Below, piece after piece: positions 40,911 to 52,412 of a stretch of 64,000 bases of DNA. Every line of letters begins with the position of its first letter. The first letter of the stretch is position 1. The stretch is taken from contig CM037472.1 in NCBI GenBank assembly GCA_021014325.1, positions 29,288,234 through 29,352,233 on the forward strand, written 5' to 3'. Position numbers and translations under genes: made by a program. The notes beneath the pieces are model-generated. The model made no database searches, had not been told where the DNA came from, and was given only the letters and a program-made list of their open reading frames with translations. This DNA comes from Plazaster borealis (taxonomy: Eukaryota; Echinodermata; Asteroidea; Forcipulatida; Labidiasteridae).

Positions 40911-43033
40911 CAGGAAGAATGATTCAACAGAGACCAGATCAGCAGCAAGAACACAGATTTTGACAGAAAGTTACAAGTTTAAGTGATGCTTAACATTAGT
41001 AAATTATTATGTTTCAAATGACAGCATCTGTAAGATGATAGACAACAAGCCAATCATCAGCCATGCAATGCAAGATATTGTCAGTTTTGGTTCTTGGCCA
41101 TATAGTAGGCCAGCCAAAGTGTGAAATTACACTTTGGACAGCATAGTTTGTTAATGGCTGGCATCCATGCTAGATGTATGGATCATGGGCTCAGGGAGAC
41201 GATTAGGGTGGATGCCAAGCTTGATTTTGAATTTTAAGGCCATTTAAAGGTCAAAAGGTCAAATAAGGTCAAAAATCAATATTTTCCAAATTTGTATAAA
41301 ATTTAACCACATTTGATAGATCTATCCATAAAATGTATTTTTAACTTCATGTTGATATAACAAACCTATGTAATTAATGAATTAACTTTGACCTTGTACA
41401 CAAATGTATAGCAAAACAAAATGTAGAAGTGTGATTTTCTTGAAAAGTGTATATCTTGAGTATACCAAAATTGTTTGCACTCCCCATCTCAATGGTGCAT
41501 ATATTTGTTTCAAACAACTTGTTTTTGAAAGGTCAATATACCCAGGCAGTTTTTGAGAAAAAAAAATAATTCAAATACCACCTTCATGTGAGGTCATTTT
41601 GAGGTCAAAATTTTCAAATATGGTCAAAATTTTGCATTTTTGAATTTTTCACCAAATTTTACCCCAAGTGGTAGAGCTATCCATAAAATCTAGTTTCATC
41701 ATCATATTGACATGCCAAGTCGGTGAAATTTTAAGTTAATCTTTTGTATTGTACACAAATGTATAGTAAAATTAAATCTAAAGGTGCGATTTTCTCAAAA
41801 AGTGCTTATCTTGAGCATAAGAAAGTTGTTTGCACTTTCTATCCCAACACTGCATATAACTGTTTTAAAAAATTTTGTTTTGAAAGGTCAATATACCCAG
41901 GCAGTTTTAAAAAATAAATACAAATTTTATCAAACTTTCTTATGTGGTAAAATGAATCAAGAAGGTATGCTATTCACGCAGTTAGTTTGACATAGTTTTA
42001 TAATTTGACATTTGCATCCTTATGAAACTAGCTCATATCAAGCATCTGAGATAGGGGTAGTCCAGACAGCTTCCAGGTAACCTCACTCTTTCCTTTAAGC
42101 TGTTGTGTGTCTGTGTCAAAGGGAGATGAGACGTCCATGTATTCCTGGTCGCATGCTGTGTGAAGTTCCAGTTCAAAGACTTTTTTTTCTTCAAATGGTC
42201 ATGTAGGAGGCTGTGTCGCATCATGTAAGAGCATGGAAGCTGAGCAGGTAATCCCTCACAGGTTGTGCAAGTCTCTCAGATACTGCACGTATCGGGTAAC
42301 ATTTGCACTTCTTTCCAAACTTCTGACGCTTTTGAACACATTAAGTTCACCAGAAGTGACATTTCTACACCTGCAAATCACTCTTTTACATCCTTCATTG
42401 ACTGCCTCTATGCATGGAGCATCAACCTGGTGTCAGCCTGCTAAGGTTTCCTCAAATCGTCATCTCTCCTCGAGTACCATGGCACCCGTAACATCAAGGA
42501 ACCCCCGCCTGTTACTATTCCTCATCTTTCCAGTAGACCCTTGCCCTTCTCTACGAAGACGTCTGACAAGAACTTGAGATCAGCTTTGTTCAAGGCATTA
42601 AATTTGCCCATACCTGTAGGAGTGGGACCTGGGTCTATCGATGAACTTTCGAATTGGCTTTTTCTTTCCCATTCTCTTTGACCGTGTCACTGCCTTGATG
42701 GAGCCCTCTCCAATCTAGCGATCAAATACCACGTCAAGCCTTGTTGTATTAACTCCAAAGTGTTATGTCACACTATTTACGAAGTATAATATAGTCACCA
42801 AATGTCGGACACATGAGGCTTTCCAAGACCCTATCGGCACACCGTGTCTTCATGTTGGCATTTTGGTATTATTTGTGGGTGTGGTCAGCCCAGCCATTAA
42901 GATGTGGATCAGATCTGCCGTCGGTGTTGAGTTCATCTCTCCTCCAGATTTGGCGAGAAACAGTGGGACTGGCGGAGAAAGCTTCCTACTGGAGAATATT
43001 CAAGTACTTCCAGTGGCAGCATTGAGCAATTGT

Positions 43034-43239
43034 CAGGCGCGGATCCAGGGGGGGGCGTGGGGGCGCACGCCCCCCCCCTTTTTCATATAAAAAAAAAAAA
43101 AAAGAGGGAGAAAAGAAAAAAAGAGGGAGAGAGAGAGAAGGGGGGGGGGGGAGAAATGGGGCAACAAACTTCATTTATCATTTTGCTGCTTGGAATATTT
43201 TCACGCCCCCCCGTTTGGAAAATCCTGGATCCGCCCCTG
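43034..43239. mobile_element. hAT-like MITE
   Basis: Ends CAGGCGCGGATCCAGG and CCTGGATCCGCCCCTG are inverted; the centre is an A/G-rich run. The CAGGGGCGGATCCAG terminus is one I know from hAT-type MITEs in many animals. The flanks share only ATTGT, so an 8-bp duplication is not demonstrable. It is nested in the large transposon. Confidence 0.75.
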
Positions 43240-43269
43240 ATTGTTGCAGTAACAGTCTGTCATAATTTG

Positions 43270-43440
43270 CATCGGGGATAAAGAATATTGATTTTGGTTT
43301 TTTACCCATACACCGATGTGTGTTAGCACTGTATACTCAGTACCTTCCCGAGTCCTGTGAAAAAAAAATCACAGGCATATTACTCGGGTGGGATTCGAAC
43401 CCACGACCCTTGCAATTCTAGAGCAGTGCCACCAACATTC
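43270..43440 (-). mobile_element. tRNA-derived SINE, family S3
   Basis: On the minus strand GGCACTGCTCTAGAATTGCA, GGGTCGTGGGTTCGAATCCC is a tRNA-like box region, followed by a degenerate body ending in ATCCCCGATGCAAATT. A relic of the same family is at 39780-40065. Confidence 0.65.
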
Positions 43441-45841
43441 TGTCAGTTTTGATAATCTTCTGTACCGTAGATTTTGTTTGTTTGGTTGAAACATTTGTAT
43501 TGTACAAAGTTTTTGAGCAATGTTTTTTTCAGGGCATCACTAAAACCAACACGTTGCTTCCAGTTGGTCATCAAATACTGCTTTCAACTGGTGCAATGTC
43601 TTTGGTTGTCAAAGATACCAGTGGTATCTCTCTAACATCATGATCAAAGTTGCTGTGGTCATAGATGATTGGGACATGGCAGCATTGCTGAAAAAGCTTC
43701 CAGATGGGGGATCAAGAGTATCTGAGTGTCTTTCTGAGTCCTAGATCTCCATCTCCACCATCTCAATGTAATGAGACCACAGTCGTAAGTTTGGATTTCC
43801 AGAGTGCTTGTCTAAGTTGAATTTTTGTTTATGAGCTCATGACATTGTCACTCCTTAGAAAACCTGACAGCTGGCCTACTGCTTCGGAGAGTTCTGCTGT
43901 GTGATTGCCGCCCCTCTATTTGAACTGCTTAACCACACTTTGGGAAAGTTTATCAACTTCCACATCTTTTTGTTTCAACAAATTTCAACCAACCAAGATT
44001 CAAGGACAGAAATGTGCCACAGATCCTCGCAGGTCAGTTGATGTCCTCAATTAACAGCGCAAAAGTAGGCTCTGCCTTGAAGCATGGGCTCAGTCATATT
44101 GGCTGCATAAACACCCGCCTCTGTCCACAATTAATCAAGCCCAGCACTTTCCATGTGCTGGCCAATAGCCTTCAGAAAGTTGAAGCAGACGTCTAGTCCT
44201 CCCTTGAGAAAAATTAAAGTCTCAAACTTTGGACTTGCCCGTATCAGTTCATTTCCTCTGCTGTGTAGTGGCCGGACTACTGTGATGATGGTATGTTTCT
44301 GATCTGTGTTATGTCCATAAAGTGATTGATCATAGTGGTGAGAGTGTCATTGTCGTCTGCTAGTGCCTGAAGAGTCCCTACTGTTGTCACAGGAGGGTCA
44401 ACTATACCAGTGGCTTCATTGGATGCTCCCCATGCAGGAACAAAACGACCTTCTCCAGCATGATGACACTATACCCATTCAAATCTTCGGCACGTGCCTG
44501 TGGCCTTCTTTAGTATTCTCACTCTAACCATGGAGGTATGCTCTTTACAGATGATGTGAGAATTCTTTCATCAAAGAAACTGGGCAAAAAGTATGTCCAG
44601 CTGTAGTGGTTTTGGAGTACCTGGTAGCTAGCTCTGGAGTTAGCTTTGATGGCACTCCAGATAAGAAAGATCACTGCACGATACCCCATACCCCCATCGT
44701 AGCTACAATGTATAATATAGGATAAAACAACATTTTACTGCAAAAAGAATGTTCAACATTGTTAAGTCACTAATTACAGTTGAGTCTTTTGACTGTGTAC
44801 TTGGAAAGATTGGGAGTACAAATAACTTTGATATCAGACATACAGATTTTGAGCACCATGTCAAACTATAAAACTGCTATATCAAACTAATTGCACAAAC
44901 AGCATACTCTTGTTTCAATGTACGACTTCAGATGGTGTAATATGAATCTTTTTTTTTAAATAATAACTGCCATGGTATATTTACCTTTCAAAAAAAAGTT
45001 TGTTAAAACAATTATACGCAGTGTTGGGATAGGGTGTGCAATCAAATTTGGTATGCTCAAGATATGCACTTTATGAGAAAATCGCACCTTTAGATTTAAT
45101 TTTACCATACATTTGTGCACAAGACAAAAGATTAACTCATAATTTCACAGACTTGGCATGTCATTATGATGATGAAAATAGGTTTTATGGATAGATCTGC
45201 CACCTGGGGTCAAATTTGGTAAAAAATTCAAAAATGCAAAATTTTTACCTTATTTGAAATTGTTGACCTCAAAATGACCTCACATGAAGGTGGTACTTGA
45301 ATTATTTTTTTTCTCAAAAACTGCCTGGGTATATTGACCTTTCAAAAACAAGTTGTTTGAAACAAATATATGCACCATTAAGATGGGGAGTGCAAACAAT
45401 TTTGGTATACTCAAGATATACACTTTTCAAGAAAATCATACTTTTACGTTTTGCTTTGCTATACATTTGTGTACAAGGTCAAAGTTTATCCATTAATAAC
45501 ATGTTTGTCATATCAACATGAAGTTAAAAATACATTTTATGGATAGATCTATCAAATGTGGTTAAATTTTATACAAAATTTGAAAATATTGATTTTTTGA
45601 CCTTATTTGACCTTTTGACCTCAAATGACCTTAAAATTCAAAATCAAGCTTGGCATCCACCCTAATCGTCTTCCTGAGCCCATGATCCATACATCTAGCA
45701 TGGATGCCAGCTATTAACAAACTATGCCGTGGATTTTTTTTCTAGAGCACTTTTTTCAAGTTTGGCTGGTCTACTATTCTTAGACCACCTGAATGGAAAC
45801 AAGCTTGGGGCCAATTTCACAAAGAGCTAAGATTGATCTTA

Positions 45842-46083
45842 AAGGGACACGTTGCCTTGGATCGGGCGAGTTGGTCTATGAAAAGCGTTTGTAACCGTTT
45901 GTTATAAAATGCATTATGGTTAGAAAGATGTTTTATAAGTACAGTACAATGATCCACACAAATGTGCCTTGAAATTGCGTGGTTTTCCTTTTACATCGTG
46001 AACTAACACGGCACGCCATTTTGTAGAGCAACATTTTTGACTCCACAAAATAGCGGGCCGTGTTAGCTTGCAAAAAGTTCCCT
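45842..46083 (+). mobile_element. TTAA MITE family 4, truncated, nested in another MITE
   Basis: Starts AGGGACACGTTGCCTTGG after a TTAA and matches about two thirds of 29243-29565; the right end is missing. It splits a GGCCAATTTCACAAAGAGC-type MITE whose two halves are 45804-45841 and 46084-46190. Confidence 0.75.
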
Positions 46084-46185
46084 TTAACTGTGCTTCAATC
46101 TTAAGTGCTAAGATAAAGTGTGATTGCACAATACAAATTACTATGGTGATATTGACAACATTCTTAGTGCTTTGTGAGATTGAGC

Positions 46186-46390
46186 CCAGGACGCATGGTA
46201 GAAGAAGACCAAGTCACCAGCGAACATAAAATCATATCTAGCAGATGTACAGAGGCTTATGGGAGATGCTTAAAACCTCCTGGACTCAAAAGGCTATCAT
46301 TTAACTGGCTGAGGATCGCAGCACATGGAGGAAACTTGTGGTTGCTCGCTCCACAGTCAAATACGCTTGTTCTAACCCATACACTCTAGC
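46186..46390 (+). pseudogene. LINE C-terminal remnant
   Basis: One + frame reads GRRRPSHQRT, and after two stops WTQKAII, LAEDRSTWRKLVVARS. 'GRRRP...W......LAxDRxxWRKLV' is the conserved tail of many LINE polyproteins. Several stops show it is dead. Confidence 0.6.
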
Positions 46391-47570
46391 TTTGCCGAGG
46401 TGTAGAACAAAGAGCCATTCCAACAGCTTTTTTCCACGAACTGCACTTCTTTACTATGAAAGCTCATGCAGTTTTTATGTAATTAGTTAGTCTTTAAGTG
46501 ATACCACTACCTTCCTTGCTATCAGACTAACACGCTATATCTATCATTGCACCTTTTTGGAACTCCGTGTGTGGTGCATGTTTTCAGGGATGCAGAATTT
46601 TTGTGAGATATCAAGTCGTTTGTGCCATCGATACTCTCAAAGAAAAATGATTCCGGCAATAGACTACAAGTCTTGCCGATAATCCAACATTAGGACCCGT
46701 TGAAGTGCGCAAGTTTGTTTCCTTCACGCATTACAGCAATGTACATGGTACCAAAAGTGACTTGCATGGGCTATTCCTAGAAAAATAATCCTCTCTGGTT
46801 TGAAGGGAAAAATGGAAGATTCCCGGCGCTAAATGGTTAAACAGTTGCCCTTTTTTCATGGCTCTTGACCATCACAGGATATTCCAGCTGAGCTGGGCCT
46901 GATATAATTTATAGCAAGCTTTCATGGTTAGTTCTGTATTGACCATGGATATCAATCACAATTTGGCTGGTTCTACAACACAATTGAACACTGCCATTGA
47001 AAAAAAGTTGCCTGAGGCAATGAATTATTCAATGGCAGATTAAAAAAGATGTTTCTCCTTTTAAAACAAGATTATACATATTCATATATTCATACTGCAT
47101 TTAGAATTATTTAGATCACATTGCCAAAAGTCACGTCATAGGATTCTTGTAATTTTGCTGCTTTAGAGTAAATTTTCAGAGTGTAATTTTTTCTTTTTTT
47201 TGCAATGGGAATTTTCTACGCAATGGCTGGTAGACACATGTAATGTGCCTTCGGTTTGAAAGTATTTTGGATTTTTACAAAAATTGCACTTGAAGGGTAT
47301 CAAATACAATAGCATTTTACACAGTTTTAACGTGAGCTTGGAGACCTGAAATTTGTCCAACATTTTCCTAAGGACTCTTTCTATCTTAATAAGTGGAACA
47401 AAACACTGATTTAACCTTGGTGCCCCTCTTTAACAATTGCTGCTAGATGTAAATACTGTGGTATGTTTGTTTTTATGCCAAGTGCAAGTCTGTGCAAATT
47501 TTGTATTACGTTGTGTCTTATTTTCTACCCTTCTATCCCTTTTCTTAGTAATCTGGAATAACTCTGAAAT
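46391..47570. other. Intergenic stretch with no recognised feature
   Basis: AT-rich unique-looking sequence without splice-bounded open frames or repeat structure that I can identify. Confidence 0.4.
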
Positions 47571-47775
47571 CTGGGCCCAATTTCAACAAGATGCTAAAGC
47601 AGAAAATATTGCTTAACAAATGTCTGATTGGCAAAAATGAGCAGGATACCAGTCACAGATGGTACATGTGACATGGTGACTGGTAATGACTGGCAACCAT
47701 AATCTGGTGAGCGTAATTTTGTTGTGCTTAGCTACTTTGTGTGCTAAGCAGCTCTATGAAATTGGGCTCTGGTTT
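47571..47775. mobile_element. GGGCCCAATTT inverted-repeat MITE
   Basis: GGGCCCAATTTCAACAAGATG at the left and CTATGAAATTGGGCTC at the right are inverted. The interior has the typical AGCAG/TTGCTTA words. Confidence 0.7.
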
Positions 47776-48079
47776 TTACATGCGATTGTCCTTAGGTCAA
47801 AGGTCATCAAAGAAGGCTTCAGGCCTGCCAAAGGTCATATCGACCAATTTTTTATCAAACAAAGGTTTGGTATTAATCACAACCAAAATTTAAAGAAATC
47901 TCTATTTAAAAAAGGTTTTTATATTTGAAGGGTTTTATTTTTATTGCCTCTGTAAATATCATTTTATGGAATTATTTTAAAATAATTTCCCCTGTTAATG
48001 TGTATAAACATTAATTATGAAATATATTATGAAACATATGAAAGTAAAATAAATTTAACAAATAAACAAAGAAGACCCA

Positions 48080-48220
48080 AGAATAAGACTTGACCTCAGT
48101 TTCCGGTTACTCATAAGCAGTTAAGAGTTTTGCCCAACTGACGTTCATGCTATCATTAAACCTGAGTAATTGTTGTACAAATTAAGGCGTAATTTGCAAA
48201 ATGGGGTTTCTAAAAAAACA
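48080..48220 (+). repeat. Dispersed repeat R2, copy 2
   Basis: Inverted counterpart of 33060-33185 (AATAAGACTTGACCTC, CAGTTAAGAGTTTTGCCCAA, ATGGGGTTTCTAAAAA). The remainder to 49,155 shows nothing I recognise. Confidence 0.55.
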
Positions 48221-49154
48221 TTTGTTTTAGACATTCTTACAGCGCATCGTTAATAGCGTTAATTTGTCTGGCAACTAGTGGACTCTTCCCATGTTTTAAT
48301 TTTGTTTCAATGTTAATTTTAACAAATGATTTTGTATTAAATATTATAAACTGAAATCATGTTAATACAAAAATTGCTATGAGTATTTGTATTTTCAAGA
48401 ATTTGTATAAATGGAATCTTAAAAGAAAAATTGATTTTATAAAAAATATAGACTAGTTTGTTTGACATATTTTTTTTGTCATTGATGCCTGCAAGACCTG
48501 CACAGTCTTTTAGAATGCAAGATTTGGAATTTAGTGAGAAAGTTAAATGTGTATATTTTATAGCCAGTCTTACCAGTATGTATTTAGAGGACTTATTTAG
48601 TTTTGGGTTTACAGAGGGGACCCAATGCTAAATTAGGGGACTGTGGTCCAGTCTCGTTGAGATGAAAGTACTTATGTATTTAAATGTGATGTCCCATGTT
48701 AAAATCAGGAGGCACTTCTCAGAAAAGGTGAAATGACTTTAAAAATGAAGACGACCAACACTCTTGATATAATAAATAATAATCAGTAGGGTAATAAATT
48801 AGACATTTAATTTGTTTTTGTTTGGGGAGTGGGGTCAGGTGGGATGGGGAGTTTTTTATTTTACCAATTAATTCCATTGCATATTAGTCGATGCTCTGAA
48901 CACTTTATACCTACGTGAGCATGCACTGCCGAACCATAGTATTCACAAACATGTACTGGAAAATCCAGTCGATGCTTATTGCCTTTTATTGTTGGGTTAT
49001 AAAGTTCACAGACTGATCTGCATAAAAAAACTACTTTTTGCCTTGGGATTTTATATAGTACTAATCGATATACATAGCTTATTTTATTCAATCTCATTTT
49101 GGGGTGCTGGATGGAGGAGTCCACAGGTTCTGAGCAGGGAGCTCCAACCTCACC

Positions 49155-49528
49155 TTGTTAAAATTATCGTACACGTTTGGTAATGACTCGAAACAAATAT
49201 TAGCATAAAAACTTACTTGGTAACAAGCAACGGAGAGCTGTTGATAGTATAAAACATTGTAGGAAACGACTCCCTCTGAAGTAACGTAGTTTTTGAGAAA
49301 GAAGTAATTTCTCACTAAAATAATAAAAACTTCTTGCAAGAAGTTTTTATTCCTATCTGAAAGCACACAATTGTACAACAAGGGTGTTCATTCTTTCATC
49401 ATTTTCTTGCAACTTCGATGACCAATTGAGCCCAAATTTTCACAGGCTTGTTATTTTATGCATATGTTGGGATACACCAAGTGAGAAAAATGGTCTTTGA
49501 CAATTACCAAACGTGTAGGACCTTTAAG
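49155..49528 (-). mobile_element. TTAA MITE family 1, copy 6
   Basis: Reverse-oriented copy. The terminal bases are worn (TTAAAATTATCGTACACG... and ...CGTGTAGGACCTTTAA), but the internal sequence is very close to 39009-39374 reversed. Confidence 0.83.
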
Positions 49529-49647
49529 CTGGTATCATTGTGACAGTGTTTGTTGAAAAATAGCATAGAGAAAGGACCCACGGAGGGAGTCACAACTGTA
49601 GAACTTCAAAGGTTCTATCTGTGTTACCAGGATTGTAAAACAGCTGG

Positions 49648-49842
49648 GCCCAATTTCATAAAGCTGTTTAGCAGAAAATTTTGCTCAGTAAATTTTTTTG
49701 CTAAGCAAGAGTTGAGTGGATTACAAGTCACAGCAATGGTAACTGTATGGTGTTTTGGTTGGTAACCTACTTTTCATAAGCAAGAATTTTCTGTGCTTAG
49801 CAAGTTTTTGTGCTGACATGCTTTATGAAATTGGGCCCTGGA
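49648..49842. mobile_element. GGGCCCAATTT inverted-repeat MITE
   Basis: Clean copy: GGGCCCAATTTCATAAAGC and its near-complement GCTTTATGAAATTGGGCCC form the ends. Confidence 0.8.
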
Positions 49843-50052
49843 TTGTTGAGGCTCCTTGGGTACTAAAAGCGAAGGTGACTTCATCTGTGGGTCCTTTCTC
49901 TATGGAAACACCTTATAGGATCTAATAAGGTGTTACTGAAAGGCTCTTTTCATTTATTTGATGAGCAAATAAACCCAGTTTTAAATTTGGCAGGTGGAAT
50001 ATGAAGATCTGTTGATAGACACATTACTTCATTAACCATCCCCCATAAAAAA

Positions 50053-50083
50053 GGGTAAAATAAATAAATAAATAAATAAATGA
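50053..50083. repeat. (AAAT)n microsatellite
   Basis: About seven AAAT units with a short tail. Confidence 0.85.
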
Positions 50084-50265
50084 AAAGTTTATAAATAACA
50101 ATTAATTGTACAATATATATTTTTAAACAAGGAATGATTGCATTGCATGTAGATATGCTGGACAAAATCTATTTTTGGGAAATGGAAATAATCTTGTTAT
50201 TTTGTACATTTATATCTTTAGTATATAAATGAGTCGATATAAATATCATAAGGCCATCAGTAGTG

Positions 50266-50460
50266 ATAGTGTGTCGTGGCCGAGCAGTCTACTGCACCGA
50301 ATTCAAGTTGTGGTGGCTGATGATTCAATACAATGTGGGTTTGAATGTCGGTCTCGGCACTTGTTTCCTTGAGCAAGATACTCGACTATAATTGCTCCTC
50401 AGCGTTTATGTCCTAACTTATGAATCCTGCGCCGAATAAGAAGTAGAAGTAGAAGTAGAA
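50266..50460 (+). mobile_element. tRNA-Leu-like SINE with (AGAAGT)n tail
   Basis: Head GTGTGTCGTGGCCGAGCAGT (box A) and GTGGGTTTGAATGTC (box B), body with TTTCCTTGAGCAAGATACTC, and a 3' tail of AGAAGT repeats. It belongs to the same S2 family as 30540-30842 but in + orientation. Confidence 0.7.
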
Positions 50461-50789
50461 GTGTCATGTTTTTTCAATAGCTCTTTTTGTTTTAAGGTCA
50501 GAATGTAGTGCAAAATGGAGAGAGTCAAATGACAGGAACTAAACATTGATGGTTTTACAAATTCTTGGCCGAACTGGTGTAATGTTTCACTTATATTTAA
50601 CAAAATAAATTAAAAGTAGCCTACATATCAAACATTCAAAGTTCTTAATCTTCCATTTTGGCTTGGAACATTATTTATTTTGGCAGTTTCTCTCTGAAGG
50701 TTTTCTTTTTCTTCTTATATTGATGATCTTATTACTTCCCCCACTAAATGCCCAACATCAAATCCCTCTTGACTGACTCCTGTTACCTA

Positions 50790-50905
50790 ATGGCTTTCAC
50801 AAAGAGCTAAGTAAAGTAAAGTGTGATGTCACATTACAAATCACTATGGCAATATTGAGAACACGTCTTAAGATGAATCCGTTAGTGTTTTGTGAAACTG
50901 ATCCG
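50790..50905. mobile_element. Short MITE of the CAAAGAGCTAAG type
   Basis: Ends TGGCTTTCACAAAGAGCTAA and GTGTTTTGTGAAACTGATCC are roughly inverted. This is the uninterrupted form of the elements at 34825 and 45804. Confidence 0.55.
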
Positions 50906-51146
50906 TGTACATGTACTTTAGTCTTTTCCTTTCAGAATGTTATTATTCAACCATTTCTAGAAGTCCGAGGAGAAAAGAAAAAAGAAAACAAACAACATGT
51001 AAAGAAATTAAACAATTATGGCTGAGAGGGTTGTGATGGTGATTGCTCTAATGTTCCGATTCCCCTATGTTCCGACACCCCAATATTTTCGACACCCCTA
51101 TGTTCAGATAACCCAATGTTCGGATAACCCCTTGTGATCTACATGG

Positions 51147-51168
51147 TCACTAGGGTTAGGGTTAGGGT
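51147..51168. repeat. Short interstitial telomere-like repeat
   Basis: Three TTAGGG-type units (CTAGGGTTAGGGTTAGGGTT). Too short to imply a former chromosome end. Confidence 0.8.
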
Positions 51169-51494
51169 TGGTATCAGAAAATACATCAGGGATGTCGGAA
51201 CATAAGGCTGTCTGAACGTAGGTTTGTAACTTTATGGCAGAACAGGGTGTAGTAAGAATACAAGGCAAGGGTTTGGTGGAAGGATACAAAAGAGATGATT
51301 TGGGAGGGTCAGTCAGGGGAAAGTGCCTCAAATACTTAAGACTGCCCATATTTAAGCTGGCCAGGAAATTGGACTAATAAAACGAGAGACTGCCAATACA
51401 AACTAAAAATAGGGAGTATGTTTCTTAGCATCTTTTAATACATGTATTGTGTTTATTATGTACGTATCGTATACTGTTTGTATTTTTGTACATG

Positions 51495-51801
51495 GGTATA
51501 CCTTTGGTAATTACTACAAAAATTAATGACCATAAAAACTTGGCAAAGAGCACTGGAGAGCTGTTGATATTATAAAACATCGTTAGAAACGACACCCTTT
51601 GAATGGAGTTTTAGAGAAAGAGGTAATTTTTCTCAGGGATCTGAAAGTGCACAATGTGCAACGAGGGCATTTTTTCTCGCATAACTTCAATAACCAATTG
51701 AGCCCACATTTTCACAGGTTTGTTATTTTATGCATATGTTGGGGCACACCAAGTGAGGATACTGGTCTTTGACAATTACCAAAAGTATACCCTGCCTTTA
51801 A
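51495..51801 (-). mobile_element. TTAA MITE family 1, diverged copy
   Basis: Reverse copy with partial termini (ACCTTTGGTAATTACT ... CAATTACCAAAAGTATACCC) and the shared core GAGCCCACATTTTCACAGG, CATATGTTGGGGCACACCAA. It is shorter than the others. Confidence 0.75.
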
Positions 51802-52412
51802 TTGTTTTGATTTTGTTGTCTTTGGGACTCGTGTGTGACCGTTGAGATTTGTCTAATAAATCAATTAAACTAACAAACTGATCATATTTGTTTCATAGAG
51901 ACTGTGGTCCTTCCTCTATGCTTGTTTACACCTGTCTTATAGTAGATCCTTTCATCCCCTTGCCCTTACCTAGCCTTCTATTAAACAATTTTGTTTAGAA
52001 AAATAATTCTCTAAGGAGTCTCTGAGATAGGCAATGTCTGGTTTTAAACTGTAGCGGGCGGAAATCCCTCTCTGAATCTCATTCCGTGGGTTCGCCACTG
52101 TATCATAACACAACAATAAGCAATCAGCGGGAAACCATCGATAAATCGACTGAGCGGTCACGTGATCACAATACAATGCACGACAGAGATAGCTCAGCCA
52201 TCTTGCACTGGACCGGCTACGACGGCCAGCAAATTCAACATTTGATCGCTTCAATTTCGTACCGCTATGTCTGTGATTTCGTAAGTTGTTATGCCATTTT
52301 CGTTATGTGAGATATTATGCTCATATCCACAGAACTTTGACGTGCCAGTGGATTTCTTACTAGGGCTGAACCGTGGTGAAAGATCAAGAACGTTGGGTCG
52401 AATTACGCTTGG
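51802..52412 (+). promoter_or_regulatory. Upstream region of TOGARAM1 (promoter/5' UTR, not resolved)
   Basis: The ~600 bp before the TOGARAM1 start must contain all or part of the promoter and 5' UTR. I see no TATA box at a fixed position. A CACGTG E-box (in GGTCACGTGATC, about 52155) and a GC content higher than the intergenic DNA are the only hints. The transcription start cannot be placed. Confidence 0.3.

Larger units (their letters stand above)
42030..44650 (-). pseudogene. Decayed internal gene of the large transposon
   Basis: Read on the minus strand, short conserved-looking blocks appear in changing frames: KFETLIFLKGGLDVCFNFLK, then IGQHMESAGLD, LWTEAGVYAANMTEP (44060-44230) and, further on, NPNLRLWSHYIEMVEMEI (about 43,720-43,810). 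I associate this style of protein with an uncharacterised family in repetitive elements of invertebrates, but cannot check it here. Stops and frameshifts are frequent, and two insertions (43034-43239, 43270-43440) split it. No catalytic motif was recognised. It is listed as a pseudogene because coding drift is visible on one strand only. Confidence 0.5.
41101..45776 (-). mobile_element. Large transposon with 0.8 kb inverted repeats
   Basis: A 4.7 kb element. Left (41101-41925) and right (about 44945-45776) arms are inverted copies at moderate divergence, beginning TAGTAGGCCAGCCAAA-like. Similar flanks TTCTTGGCCA (41091-41100) and TTCTTAGACCA (45777-45787) may be a worn target duplication. Each arm is built of two diverged ~340-bp subrepeats, both ending at GGTCAATATACCCAGGCAGT. 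The middle carries a decayed minus-strand gene and two younger insertions. The superfamily is not identified. Confidence 0.8.

Noticed and set aside
52280..52331. GTAAGT...CCACAG pair just upstream of TOGARAM1, a possible 5' UTR intron
   Set aside because: It would be only ~52 bp, shorter than usual for this kind of genome, and no transcript evidence is available.
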